The notes under the pieces: generated by a model
Databases searched by the model: none
Told to the model about the DNA's origin: nothing
The model's input: only the letters and a program-made list of their open reading frames with translations
From: Bombyx mori
Lineage: Eukaryota; Arthropoda; Insecta; Lepidoptera; Bombycidae
Direction: 5' to 3'
NCBI RefSeq assembly: GCF_030269925.1
Contig: NC_085114.1
Location: forward strand, 10,434,001 to 10,498,000
Length of the DNA: 64,000 nucleotides
Shown: one piece after another, positions 1 through 10,056 of the stretch
Numbering within the stretch: position 1 is the stretch's first letter
Layout of the letters: every line of letters starts with the position of its first letter
Position numbers and translations under genes: made by a program

Positions 1-215
1 ACTAGGCGTACTCGCCCGCTTCGCTGTGCATTTAAAATTAACATTATTATTTATTGTCATTATTATTAGGTAGTCCAACACTCATATAAATATTAGCCTA
101 TCCACTAAGTACATCTATTTTTTACATGGATACCAAGTTTCAAGTCAATCGGATGCACAGTTCAGTAGTTATAACGGAACATCCGTAAAAACCACTATAG
201 ATTTATATATTAGTA
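1..215 (+). repeat. Interspersed lepidopteran repeat, copy 1 (cut by window edge)
   Basis: The first ~215 bases match, with point differences, the reverse complement of 27788-28024 in this same window (shared landmarks: CCTATCCA, GGTATCCATGT-like and GTTATAACGGAACATCCG). Two diverged copies in opposite orientation show a dispersed repeat. No ORF or terminal repeat is visible and I cannot assign a class. Confidence 0.7.
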
Positions 216-255
216 TAGATAAGGGCAAGATGAAGAAGAATAATTAACACGCTTT

Positions 256-360
256 TATTACCTTGACGGAGCGCATAGACATCATAACAGGAATGCCCTG
301 ACGCACCTTGAGACATGAGGTCTAAGTCCCAATTGAATATTATAACGGCGAGTTAACTGT
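256..360 (-). repeat. Degenerate Bm1-like SINE fragment
   Basis: The order of motifs (CATAGACATC, CACCTTGAGA, GGTCTAAGTC, TATAACGGC) is that of the conserved 3' half of the Bm1-like SINE read from its tail, but heavily mutated. It lies in the intron before the first visible NCAPD2 exon. Confidence 0.45.
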
Positions 361-528
361 CTGGGTTTGCGGATACTATGTAATTAATTAACCAAATTAA
401 TCGAGAAGCACATATTGTGTTGCCATTGTTGTTGTCATCGTGAGTTTGGTCTTTATAACGTGGTGCGTACACATTACGAAAAATTCCATTTCGTCTAGGC
501 TGTGTTCTCATTACATTTATGTTTGCAG

Positions 529-3500
529 ATATATAACTTCACTAATCCAAAAAGACAGACAAATGGAGGCACTAGTAGAGAAATTATGCCAAAGATTCAA
601 ATTATCAACAGAAGAAAGACAGTGGCGAGACTTAGCTTATTGTCTCTCTCTGTTTACATACAACGAAAGGTCACTAAGGAAACTCATTGAAAATCTCGAC
701 TGTTACAAAGATAAATTATATTGTCAAGGAGTGATGGAGTCTTTCAACACAATTATGAATAACGCTTCCAAAATGGCCAAGAACGACATTAAGGTGATTA
801 ATGAAAAACAACCGATACTTCCTATATTTCGAATCTATACTTAATATTATAAAGAGGAAAGATTTGTTTGTTTGTTTGTATTGAATAGGTTCCGAAACTA
901 CTGAACCGATTTGAAAAATTCTTTCACTACTTTTAAGCTACACTATTCCCGAGTGCCATAGGCTATAATAATCTTTTTTGAAAAAAATTAGGGATCCTTA
1001 CTAAAACTTCAATAATGTAACCCAAGGTGTAAAAAAATTACCTAAAATTTTCTTTACATCGCGTGCCCTGCGAAAACCATTGATGATAGAATAAAATAAT
1101 GTACTACGACTTTGTAGAATACATGATTACTTACAAAAAGTGTCGCGACAGCATATGTCTAACTATTATAGTTATGCCGCAATAAGTGTTCTTTTATTTA
1201 AAAAAATAAAACAACGTCAAATATCATTTAAATTTTTGTTAAAGATCCGAGTGGAGCCGGAGCGGGCCGCTAGTAGTAAATAAATAAATAAATAATTTTG
1301 TTTCAATATACCGCTTAGGCTTTGGTAACCGAACTGGGAGATAAAATAGAAGAAGGCTTTGCGGTTCGCGCTGAGGAAGGTAATTGTGAAGGAACCACTG
1401 AAGGCAGTGGCGACACTGACAAGAAGGCGACGGGTCCGCGCGCCACTCCCAGACGGCGGGCTGCGCCCCGAAGGAACCGCAGGAGATCTTCATCCAGTGC
1501 AGATGAGGTACTTTTATATTCATTGTTTTTTTTTCTTCCTACCTGTGCTGATAGCCTTGAGAGGCTATTTCAGCTTCGCCTTGACGTGTAAGTAAGCTCA
1601 CGGGGCTCAAACCGGGAGTGTTGCTAACACTGGCCCTAGCAAGAGCAGTGCTTCGCAGAATCTACCACCGAGAAGATCCGGCGAGAAACTCAGTGGGCTG
1701 TGTCTATGGATTTATTTACTCGTCGAGCCCTTCGTCGCAAGTGATGGGTTCGGCGAAGACGGTGACTGTTGCTTGAGGTACCTAAAAGCAACATTAATGG
1801 ATCGGGAAGATCCGTAATGTCGTGTTTAGGGCGACGTCGACTGTTTACCATTCGGTCCACAGGATCGGGTATTTATTCATTGTGTTATTGCAATATCTGA
1901 CCATTTCTTTCGAAATTTTGATATAACCAAAAATTGTTGCCTCATTGTTTGAATCATAGCGCCCTTGGGAAATTCATTAAATTCTCATGTACGTTTTCTG
2001 TTTTCGTATTATCAGAACTAATTTAACGCTATGAATCACTTAATTTTAAAGAAATAATTAAATTTCAATGGCACTTCTTAACGCAATTTCACATTGCAGT
2101 ACTGATTCAGGCTTCCTTATAAAAAAAATTACAATTATTGCCGCGTCATTATTAAACTATTTCATTAGGTATCATTTATTGAATTAGGTTGTAATCGGGA
2201 CTACATAATTTTTTTTACGTGATTTGTTGAAAACATTCAAAGGCTCGTGTTTTTATTTTGTAGAATGAACCTCCCAGCAACGTCGAAACCCCAGTGTCGA
2301 CTAGAAAATCTAATCGGAAAGCAGCAAATAAACAAAAGATTGTAAATGATTCAGAAGATTCAGGTTAGTCATTAATTATTTATGCTTATTTACTATCGTT
2401 CTAATTTTTTATGAACAATAAAACAAACAATAACTAGAAAACTAAGGCTCGTAATATCAATAGTATTTTAAACTAAAATCGAAGGCTTAAACAGTTACTG
2501 AAGATCAACTCGTAATTTCAATCATAGTTAAACTCTCACCTTAGGAGTTTAAATAATCTCAAAGTTTACACGGTAATTTTTTTCCTACCTGAGCTGATAG
2601 CCTTAGAAGGCTATGCCAGCGTCGCCGAATGAGTAGCTGAGCTCACAGGGCTCTAACCTAACACTAGCCCTAGCAAGAGCAGTGTTTCGTAGAATTTACC
2701 ACCGGATCGGAAACGCGACCCACTGAGAAGACCCGGCGAGAAACTCAGTGGGCTGTGTCTGTGGGTTAATTTACTCGTCGAAGGGTTCAAAGGGAACGAT
2801 TACCGGTGCTTGAGGTACCTACCTAAAAGCTCCGATACTAGATCGCGAAGATCCGCAATGACGTGCTTAGTGCGACGTCGACTGCTTAATATTCGGTCCG
2901 CAGGATCGGGTATGTAGTTACCGGCGGCCACGACCAGAAGGATTGCGTGTCGTGCCGCTTTCTCGAAATGGCGCACTGATGCCGACTAAAGATGAAGTCC
3001 AGCTACATATCATCATGGAGATCCACGTTTCTCACGAACCACGGTGCTCCGACAGCTATCCTGCAAAAACGGGATTGAACGATTTGAAGGGGTGTTAAGT
3101 TAGAAACGGTCATAAGAGAGCGATTAAACCATGAGATAGGGCTTAAAGTGTTCTTTTCAAAATGGCCGATCGAAATCAACAGCTGTTATATTGTGTCCAA
3201 ATCAGTAAATAGAGAGATTATTAAACTTATGTCCATAATTACATTTTGCAAGACTGAGTAAATAAAACAAACAAAAACTGTTGAATTCTTTCACTAGTTT
3301 GGACTAAGTTTGCTCATCTGATCAAGTTTTTTTGTATTTCCCAATATATTGCCATATTGCCTCACTAAAATTACTAACACTTCGGTTTCTGATTTAGAAA
3401 AAATTAGAGCGAGAAGTTTCCCTTCAACATGCAATGATCTTTTTTCTTTCAAAAAACAATTCTGGCAAATACAGTAAAGTACTTTCAGTGTGCGACTTAA

Positions 3501-4195
3501 TAAAACGTTAAAGAAAAGGAAAAAAGGCTTAATGTTGCCACACGTCAAAACATCGTCACAGTTTTTGACTGTGTTTATTTTCTTGAAAATCAATGTTATG
3601 AAAGGAGTTTAATCTGAATTTGTACTAAATTTAGATAAATCTTTGGTTTAAACCATGATTGGGACTATTAAACCATGATGAACCATCACGGGCTTAAGAC
3701 TACAAACACCCAGACAGAGTGTTCTAAGACACTGCCTTTTAAAAATTCAATTTATTATTAAAAGTCCGTCACAAGTGAGTCGTCTATTATCAAAGGTGGC
3801 AATCTGTGCATTTGGACAAAAAAAATTTATTGATATGTCAATACAGATTTATTTGAATATAATTGTCTCCTTTAAAGAATACGGTTCAAAACCTGCATTA
3901 AATAAAGGTTAATACTTAACCTGTTATTTATCTAAGATGTCGTTCAGAAGAGTATTGTGACTGCCAATGGAATACAAAGTCAATAATTCGTTTTTCTGAT
4001 TTACCAATAATTGTCCAAAAGTCACATTGCCGGCTTTGATAATAGTCGACTCAAGTGTCCTTTTTTCAATATTTTTTTTGAAATGTCCAACACAACAATG
4101 TTTTCTTTTAAATTGCAGATGACGATGACTTTCAGGATAAAGAGGAAGTGTTTAAAAAACCAGTGAGAAAAGCAACGCGACGAAGAAAGTTATAA
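529..4195 (+). CDS. NCAPD2: Condensin complex subunit 1 (CAP-D2), C-terminal exons only
   Basis: CAP-D2 is the HEAT-repeat subunit of condensin I, which compacts mitotic chromosomes in the nucleus. Four exons are visible: 529-793, 1319-1507, 2264-2363 and 4119-4195 (stop TAA 4193-4195), all with AG/GT borders and compatible phases. The first exon encodes EALVEKLCQRFKLS and ERQWRDLAYCLSL, which align with the conserved end of vertebrate NCAPD2 (RQQRDLAYCVSQLPLTERGL region). The remaining exons form a fast-evolving tail, first acidic, then Arg/Pro/Ser-rich, then an SEDSDDDDF acidic patch followed by the basic end RKATRRRKL. This resembles the charged, phosphorylatable tail of animal CAP-D2. About 209 codons are present; the N-terminal ~85% lies left of the window. 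Introns 2 and 3 carry jockey LINE tails. An ATTAAA lies about 40 bp after the stop. The family call is firm; exact junctions of the tail exons are inferred. Confidence 0.9.
843..1010 (+). repeat. Lepidopteran interspersed repeat in NCAPD2 intron
   Basis: The stretch with GGTTCCGAAACTACTGAACC and GAGTGCCATAGGCTATA looks like a common moth repeat I recall but cannot name. No coding potential was seen. Confidence 0.35.
1522..1880 (-). mobile_element. Jockey-clade LINE (BMC1-like) 3' tail fragment
   Basis: This is the reverse complement of the 3' untranslated end of the LINE whose coding end is seen at 24743-25633: a T-run then CCTACCTGTGCTGATAGCC, ending near CAGGATCGGGTA. It is 5'-truncated, inserted antisense in an NCAPD2 intron, and has no intact ORF. 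Confidence 0.8.
2578..3115 (-). mobile_element. Jockey-clade LINE (BMC1-like) 3' fragment, larger copy
   Basis: Same family as 1522-1880 but reaching further into the RT ORF end: the reverse strand includes the stretch matching ...KAAR(H)... and the CTGCAAAAACGGGATTGAA block also present at 25272. It is interrupted by indels, so inactive. Antisense in NCAPD2 intron 3. Confidence 0.8.
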
Positions 4196-4339
4196 GTTAA
4201 TTTTTTATTACTTTATTTTGTGTTGTATAATTTTCATTAAAATTAATAATAAGAAATAAGAGAATTGTTTTTTTTTAAATGAAGTTAATAATAAGTTTTC
4301 GTTAACATTGGCGATATAATTATCTATGTATTAATACGT

Positions 4340-5110
4340 GAAGCAAAAACTTTGTATCCCTTCTGACTGAATCTGACAATTTGAGAGTGACGTAAAGAAA
4401 GAGAAGGGCGGAAAAGTGGTAAAAAAAACGTCATCTCGACATTCTCGAGCGTGGCTGAATTTTTTTTTATTTTGTAGGAAATATTTCAATGATAACGAAA
4501 AATACATAATCTGACCATTTCCACAAGCCGAAAGTAACAAAAATTCGTCGATAAAGCTGAATGCGTGCAGCTGCGTAATGCCTATATTCCCCTCTCCGCG
4601 TTTTATTGGGCATGTTTTTTAAATTATTTTCTTCCAAATACAAGGATTTTACTTAAAAAACACAAAAAAAATTATTTGCTTGTTATTTCCTGAGCTTTTC
4701 AATAAATTAAGTTCAATGATTTAAATTTTTTTTTTTTTTCAGATTAAGCGAATCCCTCTAGATTAGTCTAGATAATCGTCAGATTATGAGACAGCACGTC
4801 TAGGACATAACGATAAACCATATATATCTTAATCTGACGCGCTCGAGTATTTCAAAATGGCGAATTTTTTTTGCACATTATAATAATGGCCACGAGTTTG
4901 CGTCACATCGAAATCGTCAGATTATTGAATACAACCCCTTAGAAAATCTGACGCGCTCGATAAAAATTTTTTTTTTCATTTTCAAACCTTACGTACGACC
5001 ACCCCCACCATGCAAACTATCAGATTAACATACATACATTATTAAAAATACGTAGGACATTGATGCTATCAATATCTGACGCTCGATTATGTCTATGCAA
5101 CAGTTTTTTT
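4340..5110. repeat. Degenerate array of paired TCAGATTA / AATCTGACGCGCTCGA motifs
   Basis: TCAGATTA occurs at 4779, 4917 and 5020 and CTGACGC at about 4834, 4948 and 5076, alternating at roughly 100-140 bp intervals. Looser relatives lie at 4359, 4442 and 4508. The two motifs are partial inverted complements (TCAGATTA versus TAATCTGA), so each unit could fold. The units are separated by long T-runs. Class unknown. Confidence 0.55.
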
Positions 5111-5164
5111 TTATATTTTTGAAAATCTATAGCCGCTCCCCCCACCCATGAAAACGTATATTTT

Positions 5165-5622
5165 TTTTATTTATTTTTTTTATTGCTTAGATGGGTGGAC
5201 GAGCTCACAGCCCACCTGGTGTTAAGTGGTTACTGGAGCCCATAGACATCCACAACGTAAATGCGCCACCCACCTTGAGATACAAGTTCTAAGGTCTCAA
5301 GTATAGTTACAACGGCTGCCCCACCCTTCAAACCGAAACGCAATACTGCTTCACGGCAGAAATAGGCTGGGTGGTGGTACCCACCCGCGCGGACTCACAA
5401 GAGGTCCTACCACCAGTAATTACGCAAATTATAATTTTACGGGTTTCATTTTTATTACACGATGTTATTCCTTCACCGTGGAAGTCAATCGTGAACATTT
5501 GTTGAGTACGTATTTCATTAGAAAAATTGGTACCCGCCTGCGGGATTCGAACACCGGTGCACATCGCTTCAACACGAATGCACCGGACGTCTTATATCTA
5601 TCCGTTAGGCCACGACGACGAC
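5165..5622 (-). mobile_element. Full-length Bm1-like tRNA-derived SINE
   Basis: Read on the minus strand it begins with a tRNA-like head (A-box-like TGGCCTAACGGATAGA, B-box-like GTTCGAATCCCGC). It continues through TGTTCACGATTGACTTCC and GGTGGTAGGACCTCTTGTG and ends GTCCACCCATCTAAGCAATA followed by A's. It is among the most complete copies here, with 31083-31524 and 49320-49762. Confidence 0.85.
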
Positions 5623-5689
5623 AAAATCTTCTTATCATCTAAGCTTTGCATCCCAATAGGTCTCTATGACGCTCGAGTAAATCCCCATT

Positions 5690-5842
5690 TAGCATCGTGG
5701 GCTCCCCTACTATAAAGGATCGCTCTACTGTACAGGTCGTGCATGGTAAAGCGATCACAATGTTCAACGCTTTTTCCGTTTTAGGGAAAGAAGGAATTTG
5801 GAATCTGTCATTTTTATATGATTGCTCATTGAGTTTTATCAT
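5690..5842 (-). pseudogene. hAT transposase C-terminal dimerisation remnant
   Basis: The minus strand encodes FPKTEKALNIVIALPCTTCT followed by VERSF, the core of the hAT dimerisation domain (usually ...ALP.TTCTVERSFS.LRR.K). The following sequence leaves the family consensus, so this is a broken fragment. It lies just left of the maT-like transposase. Confidence 0.65.
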
Positions 5843-5868
5843 TTACAATATTTTGCGATATTAAAATG

Positions 5869-6689
5869 GAGTGGGGTGTTATAGAGAACCGAATCGCTGT
5901 GATTGCATTACACAAAGTAGGTATGGAGCCAAATGAAATTTTTTAAACTCTCCATACGCTTGGTATTAGTAAAATGTTTGTGTACCGGGCTATTAATAGA
6001 TGCAATGAGACCTCCTCTGCTTGTGACAGAAAAAGATCTGGCCGTCCACGTAGTGTTCGTACGAAAAAGGTGGTCAAAGCAGACGTACTGGTCATTTCTT
6101 AACTGATAATTTAAAAGAGAATATGGTGGTAAAATCGAAACAACTACTGAAGCGGTACGCAAAGGGAGGTCATAGAAAATTTTTGTTTACGGATGAGAAA
6201 TTTTTTACAATTAAGCAACTTTTTAACAAACAAAATGACCGTATTTATGCTCAAAGCTCTAAGGAAGCTTCCCAATTAGTCGACAGAGTGCAACGGGCAT
6301 TATCCGACTTCAGTGATGGTTTGGTGGGGTATTAGCTATGAAGGAGTGACTGATCCATACTTTTGTAAAAAGGTATCAAAACATCGGCACAAGTGTATCA
6401 AGATACCATTCTTGAGAAGGTAGTGAAGCCCCTTAACAACACCATGTTCAATAATCAAGAATGGTCATAAAGCTCGGTCTACGCAGTCTTGGTTGGAAAC
6501 GAACGTTTCGGACTTCATCAGAGCTGAAGACTGACCGTCGTCTAATCCCGATCTTAATCCGCTGTATTATAATTTATGGTCAGTTTTAGAGAGTACGGCT
6601 TGCTCTAAACGCCATGATAATTTAGAGTCCCTAAAACAAACCGTACGATTGGCAGTGAAAAATTTTCCTATGGAAAGAGTGCGTGCTTC
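5869..6689 (+). pseudogene. maT-like (Tc1/mariner superfamily) transposase, broken, N-terminal and central part
   Basis: From the ATG at 5869 the translation runs MEWGVIENRIAVIALHKVGM with a helix-turn-helix-like N-terminus and an in-frame stop near 5944. It continues as RSGRPRSVRT, FLFTDEKFFT (first catalytic D), a stretch around WSFQQDSAPAHKA with small frameshifts (second D) and SSNPDLNPLDYNLW-like DLNPLDY (third acidic residue). Spacing and motifs fit the DD37D maT group of insects. The frame ends abruptly at VRAS (6689) because an LTR element is inserted; the C-terminus resumes at 7445. Stops and frameshifts make it inactive. Confidence 0.8.
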
Positions 6690-7444
6690 TGTGGCGGGTA
6701 GCCTACAACTGGTGACCTGCGACGTGATCTGAACACGCAACCTTCTGATTCATCATCAGCGCATCAAGAATTTCGGCTACCACAATCCCCGCATTCTCGC
6801 AAATAAAACGTCATTGACAGTCGTCCCACAGCAAGCCAGCACTGCAGCCTCAACAGGACCATCGCAGCCGACTCACCGCGCTTCCTGGTCCTGCGGCACG
6901 CAACTTCACTGCCTCATCACGCCGCTACAGTTCATCGCAGCCCACGACCGGATCATCAACGCTTGGGGTAACACATCTCCGGCGTGGCAGCTCTGCATCA
7001 CATGGACTACGCATGACACGCACGCAACATGCAAGCTCAGTCTCGACTCACCGCAGACTTCGAGCAGCACTGGCGACAATCACGCAGCATTCAGCTCAGT
7101 TTCGACTCACTGCAAACTTCGAGCAGCACTGGTGACACGCACGCAGCATTCAAGCTCAGCCTCGACTCACCGCAGGCTTCGAGCAGCACTGGCCCTTGCA
7201 AGCTAATCTCAGCACGGACAACGCTAACTAAAAAATGACACGACCTCCGGTCTCGGAAGGGAGTGATGTGGCGGGTAGCCATCATACAACGCAAGATAAT
7301 TGACAGATGCCTGAATCTCGCTTACGACATTTTCAAGATAAAGCGCATATATACAAGTTCCGAACAACAACATTCGGACCGTCGGTCTACCGAGCAATAT
7401 CACCCGCTCGGTGGAAGATCTTCTCTTTGTCGTATATTCCTACA
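6690..7444 (+). mobile_element. Internally deleted gypsy-type LTR element inserted in the maT transposase
   Basis: The insert begins TGTGGCGGGTAGCC and ends CCTACA, flanked by the 4 bp repeat CTTC (6686-6689 and 7445-7448). Removing it restores the transposase frame (ERVRAS to IDNWPQRLND). The 3' LTR is 7267-7444, preceded by a purine-rich tract (GGTCTCGGAAGGGAG). The 5' LTR is reduced to about 18 bp (6690-6707: its first 14 and last 4 bases). It is followed by ACTGGTGACCTGCGACGTGA, which looks like a primer-binding/leader region of gypsy-like elements. No gag or pol ORF remains. Confidence 0.75.
7032..7196 (+). repeat. ~60 bp tandem repeat, 3 units, inside the LTR element
   Basis: Three units share CTCAG-CTCGACTCACYGCA and ACTTCGAGCAGCACTGG, each about 60 bp. 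They form the middle of the internally deleted LTR element and stay open in overlapping frames because of biased composition. I do not regard those frames as genes. Confidence 0.8.
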
Positions 7445-7509
7445 CTTCTATTGATAACTGGCCTCAACGTTTAAATGACTGTATTGCAGCCAATGGAGAC
7501 CACTTCGAA
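7445..7509 (+). pseudogene. maT-like transposase, C-terminal end after the LTR insertion
   Basis: Directly after the LTR insertion the sequence encodes IDNWPQRLNDCIAANGDHFE then a stop, the typical C-terminus of maT/mariner-type transposases (CI.ANG.HFE). It continues the reading frame of 5869-6689. Confidence 0.8.
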
Positions 7510-7635
7510 TAAGCTTTTTATACTTTAAATTGTTTTATATTTATGTATTAAACTAACACACTGTAAAAGTAATAAATGTTATTTGCTAGATTTTTTTGTT
7601 TTCCTTTGTCTCAGTATTTATGGCAAGACTAGGTA

Positions 7636-7703
7636 TATACAGTCGGCATCGATGCGCCACTTCGACAAAGCGGCACAACACGAGAACCCTCTAACGAACA
7701 TCA
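7636..7703 (+). mobile_element. Short jockey LINE RT-end fragment
   Basis: It encodes SMRHFDKAAQHENPL, matching SMRHFDKAARHENPLIV of the LINE at 24743-25633, in sense orientation. Only ~65 bp remain. Confidence 0.7.
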
Positions 7704-7708
7704 TACTA

Positions 7709-8262
7709 AAGGGTGTTTCAGAATGTTTTTCGTTTTTGAATTGACTACTCGATGCCATATGATCCCGACTTTTTTGGCTACAGAAATGCACCAGTATGGC
7801 TACAACCGCAACACCTTTTTCCAGCAAGATGGAGCCATTTCTCATGTTACAAATGACTCATTAGCTGCTCTCCAAGATTTACTCTCTGGAAGAGTGATAA
7901 GTCGCCGAGGAGACATCAGGTGGCCACCGAGGAACCCTGATTTAACACCTGCTGATTTTTTCCTATGGGGCTACCTAAAAAGTAAAGCTTACAATCCATT
8001 GCCACCTAACCTGAATGTTTTGAAGCAAAGAACCACGGAAGAAATCAACTCTTATTCCAAGAGCGATGCTCCAGCGAGTGACTGAAAATTTTAGCTCCAG
8101 ATGAAATGAGTGTGAACAAGTGAATGGTGCGCAAACGGTTGTTTTTCATAAATAAACTTCAAGAACTGCTCTTTAATTTAACAACAAATAAAACGAGTTT
8201 TAATAAATATTTTTGTTTTTTATTTAAAATCTAAAAACGGAAAACATTCTGAGACATCCGTT
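7709..8262 (+). mobile_element. Tc1/mariner-superfamily element with TIRs and a 3' half transposase
   Basis: The ends are inverted repeats of ~25 bp (left GGGTGTTTCAGAATGTTTTT, right complement GGATGTCTCAGAATGTTTTC). The ORF 7723-8085 holds the second and third acidic motifs, FFQQDGAISHV and WPPRNPDLTPADFFLWGYLK, but lacks the N-terminal DNA-binding part and the first catalytic D, so it cannot encode an active enzyme. It looks like an internal-deletion derivative of an IS630/Tc1-type transposon. Confidence 0.75.
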
Positions 8263-8282
8263 ACACCCGTACGGTAACATTC

Positions 8283-8301
8283 AATTAAGTGTATAATCTA
8301 T
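8283..8301 (+). mobile_element. Ultra-short 19 bp insertion with 10 bp direct repeats (copy A)
   Basis: AATTAAGTGTATAATCTAT is flanked on both sides by GGTAACATTC (8273-8282 and 8302-8311). The insert equals the 3' terminal bases of the ~3 kb element at 20825-25650. It is best read as an extremely 5'-truncated copy made by target-primed reverse transcription. Confidence 0.6.
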
Positions 8302-8311
8302 GGTAACATTC

Positions 8312-9071
8312 TATAATAAGCGGCACGTAAGTTGGCAAGGTTTTGGTGTAGTGGGGGTAATGTCGCGCATAGTGCACATTGCAACAAAAAAATTGTCACT
8401 TTTATTGCCCGTATATAATTTAATTTTATTTTATTAAATTTTTTATTTGCCATAATTTATTTTTAAGCCTCTGTGTTTAGAAGAAAACTAAAGAAAAGAG
8501 AGGAATTCGTGAAGTGTATTAGGTGTTATAAATAAAATACAATTAAAAGTTAAGAAGTTTACTTAAATAAATATACTTAATATTAAAAATTATGTGTCGC
8601 CGTCATCACTATCATTTTCTAATAGTGCTACCCCTTGGATTAATTTTATGGTAGAACCTGAGCTGGTGGAAGGAGGTGGCTCCTCATCGTCGACATAACG
8701 AAGAGTCGTCGTCGTCACCGGCGTAAATAATAAAACGCTCAGTGACTGAATCGACTATTTGGTCCTGGCATTGCAAACAAATTTAAAACAATAACACTCG
8801 TAACAAAAACTAAATTTAAAACAATAATAACAACTCGTAACAAAAACTCAATATAAACAAAGGGTTCCTACAACTTTAGTAGGCGCATGTGTAACCGGGA
8901 GCGAACGGCACGTGGACACGGTGCGGGAGGGGAGGGTCGACTGACTCACCAATTGCGCGCTCGGAATGGTGCTACGTCTTTCCCCGCGTCCCGCTTGACA
9001 ACCAAAGAGACCTAAAAAACGACTTCTGCGCATCTAGCGACTCTTGCCAAGTTACGTGCCGGAGACTATAC
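8312..9071 (-). mobile_element. ~760 bp TIR element, copy 1
   Basis: The ends are inverted repeats (TATAATAAG-CGGCACGTAAGTTGGCAAG against TATAGTCTC-CGGCACGTAACTTGGCAAG). It is a near copy, in opposite orientation, of 14354-15114. A 61-codon frame beginning MRRSRFLGL is shared by both copies. Downstream lies an ATG followed by PGPN in a broken frame. I see no transposase domain, so it is probably non-autonomous. No convincing TSD was found. Confidence 0.8.
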
Positions 9072-9384
9072 CTGGTCTAGACACACACCATACCTACCTC
9101 CTACCTACATATTTTTACACTGTTTGCGTTTGGCCTTGCGTTTTGGCAAAGCTGATATTATTATAGTCGTGATGAAAATGGCGGCGATTTTAAAAACTGA
9201 TGTCCAAATCATAATGTTATTCTGAATACTTTCTACAATATACATTAAACCTTGTGAATTTATTTACGTTTTGTCATGCGATGCGGAATTTATTAATAGG
9301 TAAGGAAGTCAATTGCTCGCACTCTGGTCGCTTTGCGGCTAGCTACTATTGATCTCTATGGGGCGGACAACCGCCCCCGCCTGC

Positions 9385-9442
9385 TACAACGCGGGACCTC
9401 ATACTACGCGGGACCTCGTACAACGCGGGACCTCGTACAACG
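9385..9442. repeat. 17 bp tandem repeat, 3.4 copies
   Basis: The unit TACAACGCGGGACCTCG starts at 9385, 9402 (one change), 9419 and 9436 (partial). Confidence 0.85.
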
Positions 9443-9583
9443 TAAAAAATAAAGCCAAAGTCAAAGTTTACATTTGTAAAGTAAAATAGTCATATGCTTA
9501 TGACTACATTGCTATTTTGGAGTATGCACCATTGCGCATAACGTGTCAGGTTGGCCGTGTCGTGGATAACATATTTTATTACA

Positions 9584-9647
9584 AAATAACCGCTTTTTAC
9601 TACATGCATATATATATTCATATGCATGTAGTAAAAAGCGGTTATTT
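9584..9647. repeat. Perfect 28 bp inverted repeat with 8 bp loop
   Basis: The arms 9584-9611 and 9620-9647 are exact reverse complements (AAATAACCGCTTTTTACTAC... ), separated by ATATATTC. It could form a foldback hairpin in DNA or a precursor-like RNA hairpin. Nothing shows transcription. Confidence 0.85.
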
Positions 9648-9914
9648 CAAAATATTGAATTGGAATTGGAATTGTTTGTAATAACAAATAGACACTCCAA
9701 TTTTATTTATATGTTTAAGACGGCGCGCCATGGTGATGGCTGTGCGGCAGTTTCTGTCATTACTCGTTTTCGGTTGAACTCAGTTTATTGCAATAATAGT
9801 CAATAACACCTTTTGAATAATTATTATTGAAACTCTCAACACATAATTTTCATAATGACAGGGTAAACCGACAGTTTCGTTTCAACTGACCGATTGACAG
9901 ACAGACTGATACTG

Positions 9915-10056
9915 ACTGACTGTCTTACACGGACTGACTGTCTTACACGGACTGACTGTCTTACACGGACTGACTGTCTTACACGGACTAACTGTCTTAC
10001 ACGGACTGACTGTCTGACACGGACTGACTGTCTGACACGGACTGACTGTCTGACAC
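9915..10056. repeat. 18 bp minisatellite, ~8 copies
   Basis: The unit ACTGACTGTCTTACACGG repeats from 9915; later units change CTTACAC to CTGACAC. Because 18 is a multiple of 3, several frames on both strands stay open (for example TDCLTR repeats). These are composition artefacts, not proteins. Confidence 0.9.

Noticed and set aside
5527..5622. tRNA gene (A and B box-like motifs)
   Set aside because: It is the head of a Bm1-like SINE with the full SINE body attached; the same for 28435-28525, 31440-31524 and 49680-49762.
6814..7294. Ser/Thr/His-rich proteins at 6814-7238
   Set aside because: They coincide with the deleted interior and 60 bp repeats of an LTR element; frames overlap and match nothing.
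9385..10056. CRISPR-like array
   Set aside because: Direct head-to-tail minisatellites without unique spacers, in a eukaryotic genome.
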